Below, in pieces: positions 53,885-62,703 of a stretch of DNA of 64,000 nt (position 1 is its first letter; every line of letters begins with the position of its first letter). Source of the DNA: Streptomyces sp. NBC_00102 (lineage in GTDB: Bacteria > Actinomycetota > Actinomycetes > Streptomycetales > Streptomycetaceae). The stretch is taken from assembly GCF_026343115.1 (NCBI RefSeq), contig NZ_JAPEMC010000003.1, forward strand, positions 595,521 through 659,520. Direction: 5' to 3'. The position numbers and the translations under genes were made by a program. The notes beneath the pieces are model-generated. The model was not told where the DNA came from, ran no database searches, and saw only the letters and a list, made by a program, of their open reading frames with translations.

Positions 53885-56800
53885 TTCAAATAACCTTCCG
53901 GGATTGTGCGACCCAAATTCTGGAACCGCTTGGTTCGCAAGCTGTACATCGTATTCGGCACTTCTTCATCAAAATACACCCCTGGCGTTCCGTCAACGAA
54001 AACACCACTGGCCTGCATTCGAAACGCGTACGGCACAACCCTGCTTCCCAAATAAAGAGGAGTGACCTTGTATCGCACCACCTGTTGGTCATCTATCGCG
54101 TTTTTGACCATGGTTTCGTAGTGCAGCATATTCTGACTTTGACCAGGGTCTCGCAAGTCCATCCGGGTCGCATTGGCCGATCGGGAGCATGTAGCCAAAT
54201 TGTCATAACGCAGCCCGTCGCCACTTAGCTGCGCAGCCAGCAGATGGCAAGCATTGCGCCAGAACTTGGCCGGCCTGTTGCCGTTGTTCGAGGCGTTGAT
54301 CGCCGCCCAAGTATAGCCCGGCGGAGCTACGGCCCTCGTATTTGGAGGCGTTCCCTTATTTGCGCTGATGAAGACGTTGTCGAGACACGCTTCCACACCT
54401 GTTGCTCGATTCCCGTTCAATGGATCCACACGCCCGTACTTCCTCCAACCTCCCCACGCGCTGCGGCAGTCCTTCGGGCTGTCCTCATCAAAATCGGAGT
54501 CGGGTTGCAGGGTCGGGCCCTGATCAGGCTCGTACTGGTCATGTCCGGCGAGGCCAAGCATATTCAGTGCGCCGACTACGGCCTTCCATCCATCACTGGG
54601 CTTCCAGTCGCCAGCCTTGGGGTTCCAGTCAGGCTTCGGCGTAGGGCGGGTGGGGGCGGGTACGGGATGCGGTCCGCTGTTGGGGTTCTGCGGAGGCAAT
54701 GGGCGTGTGACGGTCGGTGCGGAAGGTCGGGCCGCGTACGTAGTGGTTCCGCCGCAGCTGTACGTGCATCGACCGCCTGCTGAGGTTGGCTGGCCGGAGG
54801 CGCCGCCGCCGGAGCCACCGCTCTGTGGTTTCGCGGTGTGACTGGCCTCCAGTCGTCGCAGTTCCTCTTGTATGCGCCGGTTCTGACTGCTGTAATTCGT
54901 CGTGCCATATTGCTGAGAGAGGGCTTCGGAGAACCGCTCCTCGATTTGCTTGGCCGCCTTGTTCAAGGCAGACGCTATTCTCGTGCCTACAGAACTGCCG
55001 CCCGCACCACTCTTCGAACTACTCGACTTGCTACCGCCCTTGGCGCTTCCGCCCTTGGACGGCTTCCCGCCTCTGAAGCCTCCGAACCTGCTACCCACGG
55101 GGGTGTAGGACGCCATTCCCATCGGGACTCCGCCGCATACGCATTGCGCGCCGTGTCCGGTGGGGTCGGTGCCGTTGAGGGGGTCAGCGTTGGCGTAAAG
55201 GTAGCGGTTCGCCTGGGCGGAGGGGTCGACGTCAAGTTGAAGGGTGTCCCGGGAGGAGAAGGCGCCGGTGCCGGGTTGGTACCAGCGGGCGGCCATGTTG
55301 ACGTCGCCGGTGGTGGGGTCGGTCCATCCGGATTGGTATCCGAGGGCGGAGGTTGTGCCGTCGGTCGCGGTCGGCTGCCCGAAGGGGTCGTAGGTCGTGG
55401 AGCTGGTGACTGCCGTTCCGTCGGGTGAGAGGCCGGCGGTGACGTCGGTGTGCTGATCGGTGAGTGCCCACTGTCTGGTGGTCCCCTTGGCTGTGGCCAG
55501 GAGGGTGCCGTCCGGGGTGCGGGAGTAGGAGCTGGTGCCGTCGGAGGCGAGGTCGTTGGAGCCGCCGTCGTAGGTGAAGGTGGCTTGTCCACTGCCGCGT
55601 ACGCGGTCGAGCGAGTCGTAGGCGAAGGACTCGACGCCGTCGGTGATCTTGCGTTCGAACGCGTCGAAGGCGAGCGGGCGAGTGGCCTGGGCGGGCCGGC
55701 TGGTGGAGGCGAGGGTGCCTCGCGGGGTGTAGGTGTAGGCGGTGGTGCCGTCGTTGAGGAGGCGGTTGCGGGCGTCGTACGTGGAGACCGTGTTGCCTGC
55801 CTTGGTGCGGTTGCCGGCGGCGTCCCATTCGTAGCCGGTCGTCGTCGTGCCGCGGGTCCAGGAGGTGAGCCGGCCTGCACGGTCGTAGCCGTAGGTGTTT
55901 TCGCCCGCGCCGGCGACACCAGCCGTGGTCTTCTTCGTCAGTCGGTCGTCGAGGTCATAGCCGTAGGTGGTGGCGGTGCTCTGGTTGGCTCCGGCCGGGT
56001 CGGTGACGCGGTCTCCGATGAGGCGGCCGAGGCTGTCGTAGTCGTAGGAGCGGCGGGCTGTGGCGGTCCACTGGGTCGAGCCCTCGGGCAGCGTCGCGTA
56101 CCGCTCGCTGGTGGGGCGGCCTGCGGCGTCGTACTCGTACCAGATGTCGTTGCCGGTGATTTCGTCCCAGAGCCAGTCGAGTCGGCCGGCGCCGTCGTAG
56201 CCGTATTCGGTGGTCCAGTTGCCGTTGGTGCGCTGGGTGAGGTTGCTGTCGGCGTCGTATGCGTAGGACGAGGTGCCGCTCGGGCCCTTGGCCGTGAGGA
56301 GTTGGCCTCGGTCGTTGTAGGTGTAGGTGTCCTGGGCGAGGACGGAGTCGTTGCCCAGGGAGACCATGCGGTCGGTGAGGTCGTAGCCGAAGGTACGGGT
56401 GGTGGTGGGGGCCTCGGCGCCGGTTCCGGTCTCCTGGACGAGCCGGCCCAGGGTGTCGTAGGAGCGTTCCCGCTTGACTCCGCCGGGAAGTAGATCGGTC
56501 ACGCTCTGGCCCGCGGCGTCGTAGAGGGTGGTGAACGTGCGGTCGGTGAGGTCCGGGTAGGTGGGGGTGGCCGGTTCGATGGTGGATTCCGGCTGGTTCC
56601 ATGGGGTGAAGCTGTAGGTGGTGGTATTGCCCCGGCCGTCGGTGGTACGGGTGAGGTTGCTGTTGGCGTCGTAGCCGAACGTGGTGGTGATGGAAGTTGT
56701 GTCCGTGACCAGTTCGGTCTGCTGGGTGGTACGGCCCAGGGCGTCGAGGGTGAAGGCGGTGCGTGAGCCGGTGGCCGATGTAGTCGCGGTGAGGCTGCCG

Positions 56801-59800
56801 TTGGCGTCGAATTCGGATCGGGCGGTGCGCAGGGCGGTGGTGCCCGTGCCGTAGTCGGTGGCGCTCGTGATGTTGCCCAGTGCGTCGTAGGTGGCGACGC
56901 TCTTGCGGTTGGTGGGGTCGTAGGTCTCGGTCGTTCTGCCGAGGCGGTCGTAGGCGAACCGGGTTACACCGTCGGCAGGGTCGGTGAGGGTGAGGGGCTG
57001 GCCTGCCGGGTTGAAGGTTCCGTGGGTGGTTCCTCCGGCCGGGGTGGCCGATGCGGTCTGGTTGTCGGCGTCGTCCCAGGTGTAGCGGCTGGTGAGGTTC
57101 TGCAGGGACGGGTAGCGGTCGATGGTGGTGGCGGTGAGCTGCCGGCCGAGCTCGTCGTAGGTGGCTTCGGTCCGTGCTCCGGTGGGTCCGGTGACGGAGA
57201 GCGGCAGTCCGGTGGGTGTCCAGGTGGACCGGGTGACGCGTCCTCCGTCGAGCGCCAGGGAGCTGCCGGTCAGGGCGCTGGTGTTTTGGCCGAGCTGGGC
57301 GACGGGTGTGGCGACTGCCGGGTCGGTCTGTTCGATGAGCTGGCCGAGCTGGTCGTATCCGTACCGGGTGGTGCGTTCCAGCGGGTCCTGCGTGGCGGTG
57401 ACCTGGCCGAGGGCGTCGTAGGTGGTCCGCGCTACCGCGGTGATCGGGGATCTGCCTGTGGGGGTGTATGTGGGCAGGGTTACCGAGGTGGTACGGCCGA
57501 GGCGGTCGAGGGTCGAGCGGGTGATGTTGCCCCGTGCGTCGCGGTTCTCGGTCGCTTCGCCGAAGGTGTTGTAGCCGGTGAGGGCCGTGGGCCTGCTGGT
57601 GGTCGGGGTGTTGCCGTTCTCGGCGACTTGGACGGGCGGGCTGATTGTCTCGACGAGCTGGCCGACGTTGTCGTAGCGGTAGTTGGTGGTGTGGTCTGTC
57701 GCGTTCGTGCCTGCGGTGTTGCCGTTGGGGGGCACGCTGGAGGTGACCAGTCCGCGCTGGTCGAAGGTGTTGGTCGTGACGTGGGTGGTGAGCCCGTCGG
57801 TGACTGTTTCCTTCTTGGGGTTGCCGGCGATGTCGTAGTCGACGGTGGTCTTCTGCGTCTTGCCTGACGCGTCGACGGCGGAGGCCTGTTCGGTGATGCG
57901 GTCGTCGTTGTCGTACGTGTAGGCGGTGGTCCGGTTGAGTCCGGCGGGGTCGAGGGTCTCGCGGATGGTGCGGGCGGTCGCGTCGACCTGGTAGTCGGTC
58001 GTGGTGGTGCCTCCGCCGACGGTCTGGCGGGTCAGGTTTCCGGCGCCGTCGTAGGTGTTGGCCTCGATCACGATGTCGTGGCGGGTGCCGTCTGCCTGGG
58101 TGACGGCCTTCGCGGTCGTTGTCGCGGGCAGACCGTCGTCGAAGTAGGTGTAGGCGACGGTGGCGCCCATGGCGTCGGTGGTGGAGGCGAGGCGGCCGGC
58201 GGGGTCGTAGGCGCTGGAGGTGAGGACGAGGTCGCGAGTTCCGCCGTCGGGGTGGCCGGTCCAGTCCTTCAGCACCGTCTCGGCCTGGAGTCCGCGGTCG
58301 GTGTAGGAGTGGGTGTAGGTGTTGCCTCCGGCGTCGGTCTCCTGAGCCAGTCGTCCGAACGCGTCGTGTTCGAACAGGGTGGTGCTTCCTTCGGCGTCGG
58401 TCGTGGTGTCGTTGAGGCCGTGGGTGTCGTAGTGGTGAGAGGTGATGCGCGCGAGGTCGCCGCCGGTGGTGTCCTCGGACTTCTCGGTGAGGACGTTGCC
58501 GTCCGCGTCGTAGAGGAAGCTGTTCTTCGTGGTGTGTGTGGCTGCGGTGATTTCGTTCTTGACTGGTGCGCCCGTCTCGCTGACGATCCGTGAGAGCTTG
58601 TCGTAGGCGTATGTGGTGGTCACACCGGCGGGGAACGAGTCGGAGACCTGGGTCTCGGTGATCTTCCTGCCGAGGCCGTCATAGATGTACTTGGTGACCA
58701 GCCCCGAGGGGGCCTTTGTCTCGGCGACGTCACCGTTGGACAAGTAGGCGTAGGTGGTCACGGCGCCGCCCGGGGTGGTCTGCGAGGCGACTAGGCCGGG
58801 CGGCGTGGTGCCGCCACCGGCTGCTGGTTCCGTTCCGGTGGTGTAAGCGAGGTCGGTGGTCCGGCCGTCGGCGAGCGTGGTCGTGTCGGGCTGTCCGATG
58901 TCCGTGTAGGTGAGGGTGGTGCGGTAGCGGTTGTCCTGCGGGCCGGTGGAGCGGGCGTCACGCACGGCCACGGGCTTGTCGTTGCGGGGGTCGAGCTCGT
59001 TTGTGGTGTTGAGGTAGTACTCCGAGAACGAGGTCCAGCAGGAGTCCGCGTCCCGGCAGGTAGTGGAGGTGACGGCGTTGCCCCGGGCGTCGTGGCCGGT
59101 GATGGTGGCATGGCCGTTGGCGTCGGTCACGGTGTGGACGAAGCCGCCGGTGTCGTAGGCATACGTCGTCTCGAAGCCTTCTGCGTCCACGTCCCGCGTG
59201 GGGCGCATGCCCCGCAGGGCGTCGTAGGTGGTGGTTGTCATCTTGCCGGCCGGGTCGGTGAGGGAAATGGAAGCCGCGAGGGCGGAAAGACCTGAGCGCT
59301 CCCGGGCCTCGTAGTGGTCGGCGACCTGGTCCTCGGTCAGCGGGTGGGTGTAGAAGGCGGCTTCGTCGAGGTCACCGGTGAAGTAGTAGGTGTTGTTCGC
59401 CAGGCCCATCCAGCCGGAGGATCCGAAGCCTGCGCCGATGTAGGTGTACTCCAGCGCCTGGTCGCTGATGGCACCGTTGAGTGTCCCGACGGCTACGCCG
59501 TCAAGGTAGAGGGTCTGTGTGGTGTCGGCACCGCTGAGGACGACGTGGTGCCATTTGTTGTCGTTCACCGCGGTGGGTGAGGTGATCGGGGTCGCCCCGG
59601 TGTTGGCCGTGAGGTAGAACTCGCCGCGCAGTTTGCCGCTGCCGTCGATGTTGAGCGCGGGCCGCCAGCCGGTGGGAACCTGTCCCAGTGGTGTGTTCTG
59701 CAACCCGAGAAGGACTTCGCTGGTCTTTGACGTGCGGAACCACAACTCGACCGAGAGACTGGTGTCCCCGCTCAGCATGCTGCTAGTCACGCGAGCTGCG

Positions 59801-62703
59801 CCGGTTCCCGAGAGGCTGGCGGCTGTTCCGTCGCCGGTTCCGAAGATGCCGGTGGCACCAAGGGTTGTATTCGTGTATGTGCCGTTGCTGTTGGTTGCAG
59901 CCACATCGCTGCGTACGGTGGTGCCGGTGGTTTCGTCGAAGCGCCAGTACGCGGCCGGTGCGTCGCCGGTGACTTCGCCCCGGTAGTGCGGGCCGTCTCC
60001 GGCGACGAGGGCGTTGCGCGCGCGGTAGTGCGCGGCAATTGTGGTGGCGGTGAGTGACTTGTTGTAGATCGCGGGCTCGTCGATTTGGCCGTTGAAGTAG
60101 GAGGTCGACGCTGCCGCGATCCCTGTCCAGCTGGCGCTGGCGTAGCCCGCACCGAGGTAGGCGTAGTCCAGGCCCGACCTTGTGAGCGCGCCACTGCGGC
60201 TGCCCATGGAGACGCCGTCGAGGAAGAGGGTCTGTGTGGACCCGGATCCGGTGAGGGCGACATGGTGCCACTCGTTGTCGGTGACGGTGGCACTCGAAGT
60301 GATGGGTTGCGCGGCTCCGCCAGCTGCGAGGCGGAGATGGCCACGCAGCTTGCCGTCTTCGCCGATGTTCAGCACAGGGTGATAGAGCGTGGGATTTTCC
60401 CCGAGAGGTGCGTTCTGCAGTCCCAGCAGGACGCCCGGCTTCGCGGTCCGGAACCACATTTCCACGGTGGTCGCCGTAGCTGACGAGGGTAGGTCACCGG
60501 GCAGCTCCACGTAGGACTCGGTCGTCCCGTCGAACGTCACGGCGGTGTTGTCGCCGTCGGCGAAGGCTCCGACCGATCCGAGCTCTGCACTGTCTGCGTA
60601 CGAAGCGTCCGTTCCTGTATCGATGGCGCTGGCGGCGGTGGCTCCGCTGCGTTCGCCAAGTCTCCAGTAGCCCTCCGGTCCGGAGGCCCTGACCGCGTCG
60701 GCGTAGCTCACTGAGCCTGCCGAGTACGTGGGGTTGGAGACTTTCCACGTTCCGCCGTTGGCGTCGGTGTAGTCGGTGAGGCGGCCGCTGCTCTGGTCGT
60801 AGGAGGCGGTGGCGTGGAGTCGGCCCGAGGGGAGGGTGGACTTCGTCATTCTTCCGACTGCGGCGCGGGCGGCGTAGTGCGCGGCGACGGTGGCTTCATC
60901 AAGGGGGTGGTGGTAGAGGGCAGCCTCGTCGAGTTGGCCGGTGAAGTAGCGCAGACCTGCGTCAATGCCGTCCCATGTCGCACTCGAATAGCCTGCCCCC
61001 AGGTAGGCATAGCTCTTGTCGTAGTGGTTGATGGGGCCGCTGACGGTTCCGACCTTGGTGCCGTCGAGATAGAGAGACTGCGTGGTGCCGGCCCCGCTGA
61101 GGACTGCGTAGTGCCACTTGTCGTCCGTGACCGTCGCCGTGGAAGTCATGGCTGTCACGCCCTGGCCGGTGACTTCGAACTGTCCGCGCAGCTTTCCGTC
61201 GGCGGTTATGGCCAACGGGCTGTAGTGGGCGGGCTTGCCCTCGTCGAGCCGTCCTTCCTGGAAGCCCACGAGGACGCCCGGCTTGGTTGTCTTGAACCAC
61301 AGCTCGACCGCGAGAAAAGTCGACGCGTCGATCTGTCCGTCGGGAAGTTCGACGTAGGAGTCCGTTCCGTCGAAGCCGGCTGCCGGGTCGGTGGTGCCAC
61401 TGAGCGCGGACGGCTGCCCGAGTACCACGTCACGGTGGATCCCGTCGTTCAGACCTGTCCGGGACGGGGCCTCGCTCGCGGCGACGGACCCCTCCCGCTC
61501 TCCCAGCCGCCAGTACGACACCGGTCCCGCGTCCAGAACCATCGACGGGTAGAGCGACCCGTCCTCGTAGGTGTACGAAGAGCATTCCGTGGCCGAATCG
61601 GGCGAGCAGACCTTCGTCAGCTGATTTCCCGTGTACGAGTAAGTCCACGTCAGACCCGGCGTGCCGGACGTCTCGGCGCTGGTCGTCACCTGGGAGACCC
61701 GGCCACCGGACCAGGTGAACTTCAGGAAACGGCCCGACAACTGGTCCGTCACGACATCGAGGAGACCCGTCGAGCCGTAAGTGAGATTTTGCTTGCGCCC
61801 GGCTCCGTCGACGATCGAGGCAAGCCTGCCACCGGTCACGAAGTGATAGGTCGTCGCCGAGCTGTCCCGCAGTACCCATCCGCCGGTCTCGGCGGAGAGC
61901 GTCTGCGTGTCACCGGACGGAGAGGCGTACGTGCCGTTCGCGTTCCGTCCGAACCGGACCTGGGAACCGTCGGACCGCGTAATAAGTACGGTGCCGGTGA
62001 GCGGCTCTTCCCTCAGCGCCATGTCCCACCTCGTCGACCAACCGGAACCGAACGTGTTCGCGGTGCGGGGATCGAGCGAGTTGTACGTCCGGGTGACCGA
62101 GAGCTCCGGGCCGACCGTCACCATGGCCGCATCGGTCGCAGCGGTCACGTAGTTCCCGGAGCGGGTGCCCATCTCGCCGGAACCTTCCGCCCCACCCAGG
62201 TGGCTCGTCACGGCGGGCTGAGGAACCTGCGTGCTGAAGAAGCTCGCACCGGGGCGGACCGACGTCGCGTTCCCGTCGTACACATAGGCGTACCAGGCAT
62301 ACGTCTTGCCCCAGGACAACCAGCCGGAAGGCACCGCCCACGCCCGCTGGGCGCTGCGCGTACCGGACTTGCAGTTCTTGCGGGCGTCGCTGCCCGCCGT
62401 TTCGCACACCTCGAAGGTGTACTCGAGGGCCGACTTCGGGTACCGGTCGTCGTCCTTGCCCTGCGCCCACAACGTCGGCGTCAACGAGTCCGTCACACCG
62501 CCGCTCGCCGGCGCGAGGTCCGTCAGGTATGGAGGGATGTTGACTGCGGAAATCTTCACCGCCGCGCCCGGTACACCGGCCTGACTGAACAGGCTGACGC
62601 CCAGGTCGGTCATGGTCCAGAGAATCGTGTAGGTGCCGGGGGTCAGAGCGGGGAGTTTCGCGTCCACGGTCACTGAACCGCCCCGGGTCGAGTGGAGACT
62701 CAA
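53881..62703 (-). CDS. RHS polymorphic toxin with LamG modules and nuclease tip, N-terminus lost to IS3
   Basis: The 2,940-codon frame starts artificially inside the IS3 left end: the first ten residues are IS sequence and native coding begins at about 62673. An Ig-like segment and an RHS N-terminal-type domain (about 150-380, PELSVTRTYNSLDPRT) come first. Three LamG-like modules follow (about 385-625, 665-890, 905-1130), each opening with a 'YWRLGE/YWRFDE' strand. YD repeats run from about 1130 to 2500. The RHS core ends in YLYANADPLNGTDPTGHG near 2510. The variable tip (about 2515-2940) ends in a DNA/RNA non-specific endonuclease with NACHLLAAQLSG, NLATCSRSAN and YKVTPLYLG. RHS shells enclose the tip and deliver it to competitors. 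Here the start and export signal lie beyond the window, so this copy is probably inactive unless read from an IS promoter. Confidence 0.93.
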   Translation of the reverse strand: MSLHSTRGGSVTVDAKLPALTPGTYTILWTMTDLGVSLFSQAGVPGAAVKISAVNIPPYLTDLAPASGGVTDSLTPTLWAQGKDDDRYPKSALEYTFEVCETAGSDARKNCKSGTRSAQRAWAVPSGWLSWGKTYAWYAYVYDGNATSVRPGASFFSTQVPQPAVTSHLGGAEGSGEMGTRSGNYVTAATDAAMVTVGPELSVTRTYNSLDPRTANTFGSGWSTRWDMALREEPLTGTVLITRSDGSQVRFGRNANGTYASPSGDTQTLSAETGGWVLRDSSATTYHFVTGGRLASIVDGAGRKQNLTYGSTGLLDVVTDQLSGRFLKFTWSGGRVSQVTTSAETSGTPGLTWTYSYTGNQLTKVCSPDSATECSSYTYEDGSLYPSMVLDAGPVSYWRLGEREGSVAASEAPSRTGLNDGIHRDVVLGQPSALSGTTDPAAGFDGTDSYVELPDGQIDASTFLAVELWFKTTKPGVLVGFQEGRLDEGKPAHYSPLAITADGKLRGQFEVTGQGVTAMTSTATVTDDKWHYAVLSGAGTTQSLYLDGTKVGTVSGPINHYDKSYAYLGAGYSSATWDGIDAGLRYFTGQLDEAALYHHPLDEATVAAHYAARAAVGRMTKSTLPSGRLHATASYDQSSGRLTDYTDANGGTWKVSNPTYSAGSVSYADAVRASGPEGYWRLGERSGATAASAIDTGTDASYADSAELGSVGAFADGDNTAVTFDGTTESYVELPGDLPSSATATTVEMWFRTAKPGVLLGLQNAPLGENPTLYHPVLNIGEDGKLRGHLRLAAGGAAQPITSSATVTDNEWHHVALTGSGSTQTLFLDGVSMGSRSGALTRSGLDYAYLGAGYASASWTGIAAASTSYFNGQIDEPAIYNKSLTATTIAAHYRARNALVAGDGPHYRGEVTGDAPAAYWRFDETTGTTVRSDVAATNSNGTYTNTTLGATGIFGTGDGTAASLSGTGAARVTSSMLSGDTSLSVELWFRTSKTSEVLLGLQNTPLGQVPTGWRPALNIDGSGKLRGEFYLTANTGATPITSPTAVNDNKWHHVVLSGADTTQTLYLDGVAVGTLNGAISDQALEYTYIGAGFGSSGWMGLANNTYYFTGDLDEAAFYTHPLTEDQVADHYEARERSGLSALAASISLTDPAGKMTTTTYDALRGMRPTRDVDAEGFETTYAYDTGGFVHTVTDANGHATITGHDARGNAVTSTTCRDADSCWTSFSEYYLNTTNELDPRNDKPVAVRDARSTGPQDNRYRTTLTYTDIGQPDTTTLADGRTTDLAYTTGTEPAAGGGTTPPGLVASQTTPGGAVTTYAYLSNGDVAETKAPSGLVTKYIYDGLGRKITETQVSDSFPAGVTTTYAYDKLSRIVSETGAPVKNEITAATHTTKNSFLYDADGNVLTEKSEDTTGGDLARITSHHYDTHGLNDTTTDAEGSTTLFEHDAFGRLAQETDAGGNTYTHSYTDRGLQAETVLKDWTGHPDGGTRDLVLTSSAYDPAGRLASTTDAMGATVAYTYFDDGLPATTTAKAVTQADGTRHDIVIEANTYDGAGNLTRQTVGGGTTTTDYQVDATARTIRETLDPAGLNRTTAYTYDNDDRITEQASAVDASGKTQKTTVDYDIAGNPKKETVTDGLTTHVTTNTFDQRGLVTSSVPPNGNTAGTNATDHTTNYRYDNVGQLVETISPPVQVAENGNTPTTSRPTALTGYNTFGEATENRDARGNITRSTLDRLGRTTSVTLPTYTPTGRSPITAVARTTYDALGQVTATQDPLERTTRYGYDQLGQLIEQTDPAVATPVAQLGQNTSALTGSSLALDGGRVTRSTWTPTGLPLSVTGPTGARTEATYDELGRQLTATTIDRYPSLQNLTSRYTWDDADNQTASATPAGGTTHGTFNPAGQPLTLTDPADGVTRFAYDRLGRTTETYDPTNRKSVATYDALGNITSATDYGTGTTALRTARSEFDANGSLTATTSATGSRTAFTLDALGRTTQQTELVTDTTSITTTFGYDANSNLTRTTDGRGNTTTYSFTPWNQPESTIEPATPTYPDLTDRTFTTLYDAAGQSVTDLLPGGVKRERSYDTLGRLVQETGTGAEAPTTTRTFGYDLTDRMVSLGNDSVLAQDTYTYNDRGQLLTAKGPSGTSSYAYDADSNLTQRTNGNWTTEYGYDGAGRLDWLWDEITGNDIWYEYDAAGRPTSERYATLPEGSTQWTATARRSYDYDSLGRLIGDRVTDPAGANQSTATTYGYDLDDRLTKKTTAGVAGAGENTYGYDRAGRLTSWTRGTTTTGYEWDAAGNRTKAGNTVSTYDARNRLLNDGTTAYTYTPRGTLASTSRPAQATRPLAFDAFERKITDGVESFAYDSLDRVRGSGQATFTYDGGSNDLASDGTSSYSRTPDGTLLATAKGTTRQWALTDQHTDVTAGLSPDGTAVTSSTTYDPFGQPTATDGTTSALGYQSGWTDPTTGDVNMAARWYQPGTGAFSSRDTLQLDVDPSAQANRYLYANADPLNGTDPTGHGAQCVCGGVPMGMASYTPVGSRFGGFRGGKPSKGGSAKGGSKSSSSKSGAGGSSVGTRIASALNKAAKQIEERFSEALSQQYGTTNYSSQNRRIQEELRRLEASHTAKPQSGGSGGGASGQPTSAGGRCTYSCGGTTTYAARPSAPTVTRPLPPQNPNSGPHPVPAPTRPTPKPDWNPKAGDWKPSDGWKAVVGALNMLGLAGHDQYEPDQGPTLQPDSDFDEDSPKDCRSAWGGWRKYGRVDPLNGNRATGVEACLDNVFISANKGTPPNTRAVAPPGYTWAAINASNNGNRPAKFWRNACHLLAAQLSGDGLRYDNLATCSRSANATRMDLRDPGQSQNMLHYETMVKNAIDDQQVVRYKVTPLYLGSRVVPYAFRMQASGVFVDGTPGVYFDEEVPNTMYSLRTKRFQNLGRTIPEGYLK

